This document shows positions 9,555 through 18,645 of a stretch of DNA of 64,000 nt, piece by piece; the first letter of the stretch is position 1, and every line of letters begins with the position of its first letter. The notes beneath the pieces are model-generated. The model was not told where the DNA came from. It worked only from the letters and a program-made list of their open reading frames with translations, and searched no databases. Position numbers and translations under genes: made by a program. The DNA lies in the NCBI GenBank assembly GCA_045837725.1, contig JBEWZL010000166.1, positions 1-64,000 of the forward strand. The letters run 5' to 3'. This stretch comes from Vermamoeba vermiformis. Its lineage: Eukaryota; Tubulinea; Echinamoebida.

Positions 9555-11146
9555 AGTAGTAAATGATGCTAGGGTATTGAACTCGTGTGCTTGTTCGTTA
9601 TTTAGTCAAGAGACACTGATAAAGGTGCTGCGGGTAAAAAAGATTTTATGCAAGCGATTTTCAAACCTTCTGTTATTCCCAGCAGAAATAGAACCTTCTA
9701 GAACACCTATGTTTGTACTTGGTGAGGTTAGCCTCCGATTGCGGAACGTTTGCTCCGACACGGAGGACAAAAAACGGAGGGATGGAGAAGAATTTTCTGT
9801 CGTCCTTTCAAGACAGCATGTTTGTTTCCAAACTGCAACATAGCATTAATTGGCACGTATAAATGGTATTTTGCTGCAAATGGTGAGGTAAGGAGAACAG
9901 AACTCCCGAGCACGTAGAAAAATTTTTGATCAAAATATCATTTCGGAATTATGCCAAACAAGTCTATATGTCAATATGTTAAAAGCACGGTAAAAAATGA
10001 ATTAATATACTTTCAACTGATATTATTATTAGCCGAAGATTTTAGTTTTTCCTCACAAAAGGGATTTGCGAACGATTCTAATGTTGATCTTTGGGAGCTA
10101 TTTTTATGGTACTCACGCTTAAGGGTGGATTATTTTGCAGAATTGGTTAACCCTGTTTCTATCCGAATTGCGATCGAGAACTTGGTTGGAGATTTGATCA
10201 CTTTTGCAATGGCGTTCGAAACGGTTTCTAATCAAAACGTTACGGCGGATAAACTAGTTGTATGCTATTGTGCTCTTAGTGTCGCTTCTGATGGTTCAAT
10301 GTCAAAAACGTGTCACTTTTGCCTGAAGGAAAAACAAAATGGTAGCACCGCCATGCGGGTAGGAATTTGGGCAATAAAACCTACGGTTTTGTGGTGCGGG
10401 TAGCATTAACCAATAAACCAAACAGTTTCATGCGGGTAGCACCGCTAATTGGGATAGCTAGCGTTGGGCGATAATTGGTTAAGCTGATAGCAAAACCACC
10501 CAGAAGGCGAATCGCTATTTCCTATTAGCCCGTTGTGAATGTTACTACTTTTCCTGAAATATGAGTTGGAAAATAACTAAGTCCGCACAGCAGTACTCCA
10601 TCCAGTGAAGTGAAATCTGCCGATATATTTACGCAAAATCAATTTATTTTGTTTATACCTAATATATGCTTTCATTAAGGTTGAAGCAAACATACAAGGT
10701 GCTCAAATACCTGGGTAAGTTCGAATTTTGGATTCAGTCTCAAACCTAATAATCTAACACCGTTTTTTTTAGGATATGTCAGTGTATTAAATATTTAATT
10801 AAATAAATATTTTACCCAAGTAACATCTCATCTGTTCTATTGCGCGTAATTTGACGGAATATCTTTTATCTATTATTACTTTTCTACCAGTTAAAACCTA
10901 GCCGCTTGTTAGCGACACGAAGAGGGCGGGTAGCATTTGTACTATTCAAAATGTCACCGTTGTGCTACCCGCTTTCCGAGACAAAACGCTAGTAGCGAAA
11001 GTTGGTTTGCTATCCGCACAAAATCTGCTCAGGTGTCACGCGCTCAGTTATTTTTGTTTTAGCCTCACGCGTATTGTTCTATAAGACTTGCGCTGGTATA
11101 CATAATAGCGCATTAAATCATCATCTTAGTTACACTTATTTGCAAG
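9555..11146. other. 1.6-kb spacer upstream of Ras, with one doubtful ORF
   Basis: This is the largest intergenic stretch of the window and lies between the divergent GST and Ras starts. A 150-codon frame at 9951-10403 (+) is open but has no homology I recognise, no plausible splicing and no compositional sign of coding, so it is not called as a gene. The right half carries the GCGGGTAGCA motif cluster reported separately. Confidence 0.5.
10353..10975. repeat. Clustered GCGGGTAGCA motifs, including an inverted pair
   Basis: GCGGGTAGCA or a close form occurs at about 10355 (GCGGGTAGGA), 10397, 10432 and 10926, and as the reverse complement TGCTACCCGC at about 10966. The last two form a perfect 10-bp inverted pair around roughly 30 bases. 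Another TGCTACCCGC copy lies just right of the transposon at about 2533. Being clustered 170-800 bp upstream of the Ras ATG, the motifs may be promoter elements or remains of a repeat. Confidence 0.55.
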
Positions 11147-13359
11147 ATGACTGAAGCCACAGAAAAGCCCAAAATTAAATTGGCTGTAATTGGTGCTGGA
11201 GGATGTGGCAAGAGCTGCTTGGTCCTTCGGTTTGTTAGTGATGCATTCAGTGAATAGTAAGTTTATATAATGCATGCCCGATGTGCAAAATCGGGCTTGA
11301 TTGAATTACAGATGCATCTCTAAATTCTGAATATTTTTTGAAACTGTGCGGTACTAACCGATATTTTTATTTAATATAGCTACGATCCTACAGTTGGTAT
11401 GCACTAAGAACAACGGAATATCACCCATTTTAATGAATATAAATTGGAGTTACTGAGCAAATGTTAATTTAATTGTATTTCAGAGGATTCATACCGGAAG
11501 CACGGCAAACTGAACGTAAAAGGAGAATCAGTAGAAGTTACATTCGATATATTCGATACAGGTGCGTTATTCAGTCACCCGTCTCCGGATTAATTTAACA
11601 TCCGAATCTGACGCTGTCTGAAATATTGAATTACCTATTGATTCAGTTTCTAATTTACTTATACAGCCGGTCAGGAAGAAAATGCAGCAGTTAGGAATCA
11701 ATATATGAGGTAAGAATCAAGAAGATACTGCTTCAATAATTCATCCTGATCTTCAACGGATCCCACCCAAATATGGACTTGATTCATGACAGTGATCCGC
11801 GTTAAATAATACATCCTATTTCATATCATATAAGATATAATTGCAATTACACAACAATTAATACGGGCGAATTAGATCGTGCACAAATATTGCGAGCTGT
11901 CTTTTTTTTTATTTTTAAATGATATGCTGTTGTGGATGTGACTAACGATTTTATACCAACAGCTCGGCAGATGGTTATTTATGCGTATATGACATCACAC
12001 AGCAAAACAGTTTACGAGATGCAGCAAAACTGTACCGTGTTGCGCAAGAACTCAAGAAAGACGATAAAGTGCCGTTCGTTTTGGTTGGAAATAAGCTGTA
12101 AGTAATCAATTTAATTCACCGACAATTCGCCAACCGCAATTCAATTTAATTGATTGCAAGTACAATGATGACTTTTTTTGACATCTAACTTTCGTACACG
12201 ATTTTATTTAAATAATAACGCTAAGTAAATATTTTATGCCTATTGGCGACCTTGGCCCTAAAATCTAAAATTATTGGCAATCCGGCACCTATTTTTACTT
12301 GAATACACAGTCTTGTCAATTCACAAATCGAAACGTTCAATAGAAAATCGAACTATTGATCTGGCGTGGCTATATACATGTATAATACATATTTTAAGCG
12401 ATACCGCGGACAATGAGACCAACCAATTCTAGATTTATTTTCGGATCGGAGACAGTTTAAAATTTTTATCAACGAATCACCATTTTGACGCTATTTACGG
12501 CTACGTACCGGTCTAAATATAAACTAATTAATTAACGCACATTTTTGAACGATCGGAAGAGCCGCTTCAATATTACGCTCCCTATTAAATTTTATGCGGT
12601 GTCAACCGTCCAGAGCGACATCTAACGATTTTTTTGTCTAGGGATCTTGACCCGCAACGAGAAGTTGACGTTACTGATGGAAAGACGTTAGCGGAGCGAA
12701 TTGGCTGTCCATTTTATGAAACGAGCGCAAAGAATAATCAACAAGTGCAAGAAGCTTTCGAAACTCTCGCAGGATTAGTTCTGGATCGGCAAAAGAACCT
12801 TGCAAGCACTCCTAGCACCGCCTCGTTAAATAATGGTAAGTACATGATCTTATTACACCAAATTTACCGTTAGAATTCCAAATTCTCGTGCACCAGCGGA
12901 GCGGATTTCGTTCGTTGGGAAAAAAGAACCAAATTCGCTTTAAAAATAGCAGTAATAATTGCTACGTCATATTTTGTATTGTGTTTGCATTATTTGAGAA
13001 TCATTTTTACAATGCAAAAAGCTAATCAGTCGAAATAATTTCGGGTCGATGACTAGATTTGGTTGTTCGGAACGAAATAATCGTATTTACGTAACCTTCA
13101 TTGTTTCAAATAATACAATATGCAATTACAAGAGTTAATATACGTGGCCGATCAGATTAAGGCTCAAAAGTCAAAATTTTGCCTTGGCATCTACTGATCA
13201 GAAATTTTCTCAGGCAAAGGAAAAGGAAAAGATAAAAAGGATCCTAAAGATAATACACCGCGAGATAAGAGAGCTAGCACTAAGAATACACCAACTACAC
13301 CAAAACCAAAGTCAAATAAGGGCAACAAAAAAGACGGCGGATGCTGCGTAGTTTCTTAG
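11147..13359 (+). CDS. Ras-family small GTPase
   Basis: Membrane-anchored GTP switch. Seven exons (11147-11256, 11380-11396, 11484-11561, 11667-11709, 11963-12097, 12642-12835, 13214-13359) sum to 723 nt, giving 240 aa. G1 is GAGGCGKSCL (Cys at Ras Val14); the effector loop YYDPTVEDSYRK is spelled across the 17-nt exon 2; G3 is DTAGQE; G4 is NKLD; G5 is TSAK. The hypervariable tail is long, Lys/Thr-rich and ends in the CaaX box CVVS with an extra Cys before it (GCCVVS), predicting farnesylation and possibly palmitoylation. The extended tail (about 70 residues after the G domain) is longer than in H-Ras. YDPTxEDSY places it in the Ras/Rap/Ral group. The gene stands alone with a 544-nt intron 5. 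Confidence 0.95.
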
Positions 13360-13779
13360 TCGAAGCGTAATAGAATGTCGCTAGTAATGTGGTATAGATA
13401 ATTTTAGATGAATTTCGGTGTTGTTTCAATTCAGTTTAGTTTTGGCTTGTAATATAATAAACTAATCATATTTATTAATTTTCCTCTGCAGTCGGCAAGC
13501 CAAATAACATGAGAGCAATCATAATAATAATAGTATATTCACTTACCTTAATAGTGCATTAATAATTCGCACCTTTGTGGTGAACGGCGCACGCCGGATT
13601 TGGTCAACTGTCGAAAACTTGGTACGGCTCCAGGCTTGGTACACGAACTGTTTAGACGGTTTGTATAGACAGCTAAATATGTTATTATGCGTGACTAAGA
13701 ATTTATTCGTTTATCTATAGGTTTACATAGTACAAAGCTGGATTTGACCGTTACACAAGACCTTAGATCTTCAACGGGC
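13360..13779. other. Intergenic region between convergent genes
   Basis: Contains an AATAAA signal at about 13456 that probably serves Ras, and the 3' UTR of the opposite gene. Nothing else was recognised. Confidence 0.5.
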
Positions 13780-14229
13780 TTATTTTGGCACCATCGATTT
13801 AACTTCGAAGTGTTGAATCTGTGTAATTTGTTGTACGTACGGAGACAACTTATAGCGACGTCCAGTAACGATTACTCTCTTGCCATCCAACTACAAATTT
13901 AAATTTCAGTACATCCGCTGAAAAATTTAAACTAAAATTCTAATAATTTTTTCGCAATAAATACGATCGCGATCGATTGAAGAAATGGTACAAATTTAAA
14001 TTTTTGGAATTCCTCGTCAAATCCAATTTTTACTTACATTGCGGTACTCTTCCATTGGCTCGTACGAGCAAATCATTCTTTCTCCATCATCAGTGGTGAT
14101 ATAACAAGGGAAGCATCGTTTTCCAATACTACGAGTTGAGATCTCGAAGTTGCCTTCGAAGGTGGTTTCAGGATCATAAGTGTTAGCGAACATATCAGCT
14201 CCTGACACGGCTTCTTGTGCTTCTTGCAT
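13780..14229 (-). CDS. Small 100-aa protein, unknown function
   Basis: Two exons (14229-14038 and 13890-13780) joined in frame across a 147-nt GT-AG intron give exactly 100 aa. It starts MQEAQEAVSGADMFANTYDP and continues with beta-strand-like sequence: GKRCFPCYITTDDGERM, then after the junction LDGKRVIVTGRRYKLSPYVQ and a tail QIQHFEVKSMVPK. The alternating hydrophobic pattern and LDGKxVxVxG resemble a small OB-fold or beta-barrel, but I cannot assign a family. No signal peptide or membrane segment. Its ATG is 102 bp from that of the divergent SETD7 gene, suggesting a shared promoter. Confidence 0.7.
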
Positions 14230-14331
14230 TTTGGGCAGTTGGTTGTGGTGCAGATCAACGAAAAATAATGAATTTAAGCTGTTCGTTAGAACGAACAAAT
14301 CACCAGGAAGGACTCCATAACAGATTTCCAA

Positions 14332-16088
14332 ATGAAAACAAGGAAACGTAAGAGTAGAGGCGACGGCGAGGCAGAAGAGCAAGATAATATTAAGAATAAA
14401 CGTGCCAAAGTTGCGGATTCGGATGACCAACTGTCCGATCCAGAGCGTGAGGAAGCCAACAATGATAAACCTCCTACTGAACAATATACGGGCCAACGTA
14501 ACTCCAAGGGAGAATATCATGGACGAGGAACATTGCGGTAGAGTCGTTGATCTAATTAAAAAAATCAACAGAAAATTAACAAAAAATCCAAATTGATTTA
14601 GATACGTTGAAGATAACGTCACATACATTGGAAAGTTTGCCAATGGCGAAAAGTAAGTTAAACAAAATACGATAACAAAGATCCGGATCCTGATCGTCCA
14701 TTTTTTGCAAGGCACGGGCGAGGAGTAATGCACTTCGGTGAAGACGGAGATTTAATGCAAGGCACATGGGTTCATGACGAAATGGTTGGAAAAGGAGAGT
14801 ATATATTCGCAGATCAAAGTAAATTAGGTTTGTATTCCATACCTTGCTCGTAATCACCGCACAAATTTAATAATTCGCAATAATTTAGTTGGCACGTACG
14901 AGCATGGCGTACTTGAAGGCACAGTAGACGAGTACGACCCTGTTGGCAAGTTAACTTTCCACGGCGAGTACCAGAACGGAGTCCGACATGGTCCCGGCAC
15001 GATGTACTTTCCAGTAAGTATCACCAAATTATTATATGATACCATTAACGCTCGTTTCAGACATCAAATTAAATGACACGTGTCATTTTTGTTGCAATGC
15101 GAGGTGTAATGTTTTAACAATAATTTTGCTTCTAGGAAGGAACTCGAATTGAAGGCGAATGGGTTGAAGGTGTACTAGAAGGCACTAATGTGCGATATTA
15201 TTATCCTGATGAGAGCTACTTAGTCGGTGAATGGGAGGAAGGTGTCATGAAGAAGGCAGTCTTCAAGAGCTGTTTCGACAAAAAAGAACGGAAAGGTAGG
15301 GATTCAAGCCAACTTAAACACTCGGATTTTAATTAACACCGGGTCCTAGGAGTGTATTATAGTTACGATGAGTCCGACAAAAAACATCTATCAGCAGATC
15401 CGTTGTTGCCAGATCCGTTCGAACAACAGTATGTTTACGTAGCCACTTCCACACTACCAAACTCCGGTGAAGGTTTATTTGCTAAAAGAGACCTGCCTAA
15501 AGACGTACGTAAACTATCCAAAGAATATTATTAAAGCTAAGCTAATTGTGGTCAGTTTGTTTGCACGTTTTACAACGGGATCCGAGTTAGCCAAGAAAAG
15601 GTAAGCGACCTATAATAAGTGCTTTAAAATACATTTCAGAGCTAATAATAATATTTTCGTTCTTTTTAGGTCGATAGAAGACCTTGGAGTGAAAATAACA
15701 ACACGATTACAGTTGACGATTACGTGATAGATATTCCGCCACAATGGAGCAGCACGAAGAAATATTGCGCATCATTGGCTCATAAAGCAAATTGCAGTGA
15801 ACTTGCGCGAATTAATTCTAAATATGATTTGTTCTATAATCACCCCAGGTACGCTGTTACTCTTATGAAAAAAAAGAGGCAGCACTAATCTTATTTTTGC
15901 AGGTTCGGCAAAATTAAATGCATTAGAACATTGCGCGAGATTAAAAAAGACGAAGAAATATTTGTTGATTATGGTAAGACAGTGAGTATTCATTGGATCT
16001 GCGTTATTGACCGTTATTTCTCGTAGGATACAAGCCAGGTACTGGTCCTCAATGGTGGAGACAATTGCGTAATCAAGAAAAAAGTTAG
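14332..16088 (+). CDS. SETD7: SETD7-type histone/protein lysine methyltransferase (MORN repeats + SET)
   Basis: SAM-dependent lysine methyltransferase resembling animal SETD7. Exon 1 encodes a basic, likely nuclear-targeting start (MKTRKRKSRG and NKRAK) not seen in human SETD7. MORN-type repeats follow: GKFANGEKHGRGVMHF, GTWVHDEMVGKGEYIF, GTYEHGVLEG and GEYQNGVRHGPGTMYF. Then LLPDPFEQQYVYVATSTLP leads into the SET domain: GEGLFAKRDLP, FYNGIRVSQEKVDRRPW, YVIDIPP, YCASLAHKANCS (the HKANH-type motif, with Cys for His) and HPRFGKIKCIRTLREIKKDE before VDYGYKPGTGPQWW. The SAM-binding and Tyr-rich blocks are present, so activity is plausible. About nine exons. The intron at about 15015-15135 holds a TGACACGTGTCA palindrome. 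Confidence 0.93.
15074..15085. repeat. TGACACGTGTCA palindrome in a SETD7 intron
   Basis: A perfect 12-bp palindrome with a CACGTG (E-box) core, one of nine perfect copies in the window. Confidence 0.7.
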
Positions 16089-16222
16089 TGTAATTATGGA
16101 GAAATAATAATACGACGGTTCATTCATTCAAAAAATTGTTTTTTTTCATTTCTACAACAACATTTTCTGTAAGTAATCAATTCATGAATTATTATACCAT
16201 AGGCGGGCTTACAATTTAAGGT

Positions 16223-17933
16223 TTAGGGAAGTCCAGCCCAGCCAGTTTGAGCGTGCGTCAAGGTATCCCAAGCCATCATCAGATCCGTGTACTCAGGTCC
16301 TTTGTTGCGCAATCGAGTCACTACTGACGTTGTCTGCGGCAAAGAGTATCCGAGACGAGCAGAATAGTGATTATAAGCAATTTCCCAAGCTGGCAAGTCA
16401 CTCACACCGCGGATCTGGCCCAAGCAAAGGTAACTCTCAACGGTGGTGCTGTTCAAGTTCAAATAACGGCTGTTGAACTCGAGCGTCGCCAGAAAACGGT
16501 CTTTGCCTTCAGCGTAGAGATCGACGCCTTGTTGATACGCTGTCTCGGCAGTGTTGACCATGGCAGAGAGACCCATTTGCGTGTGACCCAAGTCACGGCA
16601 AGTCTCTTGGCACAGGCCGTTGAGTCTTGAATCGAAGACTGTCTGGTTCCAGTACGTGTAAAGGCTGTTGCCTGGTGGTACTGAAGGAGCGGATCCATCA
16701 CTGCTGGTGAGGTAAAAGTACCACGGCAGACGAGCACGCCAGATCTTGAGACCTTGTTCGAATGTCGTACGATTATCTGCGAAGATGCCAATATTCACCA
16801 GCGCGTCTGAGATTGACGCATCCCAGTTGCCATTGCTGTTCCAGCCGTTGTAGATGAGTGGTTGGATTAGATCTGGAAGACCAAGTAAGTTAACAATTAT
16901 TAGTCAGACTATCTTTTGACACGTGTTGAAGATATTTTTTTTGTGACACGTGTCAGAGTGTCAAAGTGTCGCGAAGAAACTTACTTGTTAACATATTTTG
17001 GAATCGTAAAGCATCAGCAGGAGCCCAGCCCGAATTAGTGTGTCGCAGAACTTCGGCTGATCTCGTGAACATTTCTCCGAGCCACGCTGCGTTGAGGAGG
17101 CCATTGCGCACTGAAATGTCCGATACCGAGAAAGGCACGCTTTGCAACGTGGACGACCATGCGTTCAAGATGTTGATCGCAGCCGTAGCGTAGGATTGAT
17201 TGCCAGTGTAGAGATAACGAAGAGTCAATGTCCAGGCCGCAAGAGCGTCAAGTCGTGAGCGAGAACAACCCACATCCGTTGCAGTAGGTTTTTCTTGGCC
17301 ACATTTGATTTCAACCACAGGACTGGCAGTGTAAGTCGCTTGTCCAATTTTCAGACCATTTCTCGATGTAACAGCAATTTTATCCATCTGTCGTTTCCAA
17401 GGCTGCAGACCGGCAGCAACTTTTGAGCGCACAAAGTCGATCTGGGCCTTGTTGATTAAAATGCCTGGATGAGCGAAGCCAGAAGCGACTTTAATCTCGT
17501 TAATGCTGCACCAAGTATTAACGGTGTTCCCTCTGAAGGTCAAGCGAACGTAACGAGCGGATGTGACTGGAACTTGGTAGATTTGAAGAGCGGTCGTTAA
17601 AGAGCTGTTGCCAGAGTAGATAAGAGTGAAGGTAGTGCCATCCAATGAAGTAGATAAGTCGAAGTAATTCACTCGGGTGTCTCCTTGGTACCAAGCAACG
17701 CTAACGCTGCAGATTTTGGTCAACTGTCCCAGATCGAGCATTATGAATACTCCTTCACCACTGGCCGACCAACGAGAAGTAATGTTTCCATCGATAGCTT
17801 GCGTAGGAGGGTTGCCTGTTTGAAAGGTGCTTGCGGTTACTGACTGAACAGCAACAGATCCAGAGCAAGCGAGTACGAGTGCTGGAACGAACCCAGCGAA
17901 GAAGAGAAATGCAAGAGCTGAGCGATGCATCAT
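16223..17933 (-). CDS. Secreted F5/8 type C (discoidin) + alginate-lyase-family protein
   Basis: Predicted extracellular polysaccharide lyase. Start at the first ATG of MMHRSALAFLFFAG; this plus LVLACSG is a signal peptide. Residues ~25-150 form a discoidin domain (VTASTFQTGNPPTQAIDG, SRWSASGEGVFIMLDLG, SARYVRLTFRG, INEIKVA) that would bind carbohydrate. The rest is an all-alpha alginate_lyase domain: HPGILINKAQIDFVRS, WTLTLRYLYTG, then after one intron (about 16873-16982) NGNWDASISDALVNIGIF, LPWYFYLTSSDG, YWNQTVFDSRLNGLCQETCRDLGHTQMGL, WEIAYNHYSARLG and ending TLTHAQTGWAGLP. The same order, including CRDxGHT and EIAYNHY, is typical of actinobacterial secreted alginate-lyase-family proteins. 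Bacterial origin followed by intron gain is therefore likely (inference). A palindrome lies in its single intron. Confidence 0.85.
16944..16955. repeat. TGACACGTGTCA palindrome in the alginate-lyase gene intron
   Basis: Perfect copy, with a degenerate copy (TGACACGTGTTG) at 16917-16928 in the same intron. Confidence 0.7.
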
Positions 17934-18645
17934 GTACAAAGTGCTGCAGATGTGGTGTTAAGAAACATATGATTAACTGAATAATTGCTTTTATGCATGG
18001 CGCAGAATCTTATTCGACTTGCAAGAGAAATTTCACCGGATCAGCTGATCTTACTTTCCTAGCGCAACACGTTCCTTTCTTGATAATATAATGAATTGCC
18101 CTCTAATTAATTCGATTTGCGAATAGTACGCGTAGTCAAATTTGATTATGCCAGTAAATCCTTTCTTATGCGAATTGTTGTGTACTTTTTAAGCGGATTG
18201 TCAGTTACATCCTTAAAACGAAGAGATTTCGATTGAAAGATTGCTTTTGCGAAATAAGATAGCCAAGAACGAGAATGTAACTACTCAACTCTGCAAATCG
18301 TCACTCTTAAACTTTACTTGTTACTCTTTTTTTTTAAGCTACCCGACGACTCTCAAAAGGAATTACAATGACTCAGCTGTCACACTCGCTACCCAATATT
18401 TTTGTTTTCGCCGAGATACTATGGAAAATCAAGTGCTTATTACCTTACCCTCACGGGTACGTTGTCCGATTTTCCTTAATTTTCCTAACATTTTTCAGAT
18501 CGGTTTTTATATAAAAATTTTACAAATTACGAACACACCTAGCGTTCAAAATAGCTTAAGATGAATCTTGTATAAGGCCTTTATTAATGACGTCACAGAT
18601 AGTAGTGAGAGGAATTCCTAAGGGTTTCCTTAGCTCATACAAGAT
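17934..18645. other. Intergenic region, no gene called
   Basis: Promoter side of the lyase gene and 3' flank of the propeller gene. A 107-codon + strand frame at 18241-18564 is open but low in complexity, Phe/Ile/Asn-rich and unlike any protein I know, so it is not called. Confidence 0.5.

Noticed and set aside
9951-10403. 150-codon + strand frame upstream of Ras
   Set aside because: No homology, no splice or start context, and it overlaps the GCGGGTAGCA motif region; probably chance.
14017-14733. 238-codon minus-strand frame across the SETD7 start
   Set aside because: Only its last part (14229-14038) is real; the rest is antisense to SETD7 exons and introns.
18241-18564. 107-codon + strand frame
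   Set aside because: Low-complexity composition and no family; open by chance.
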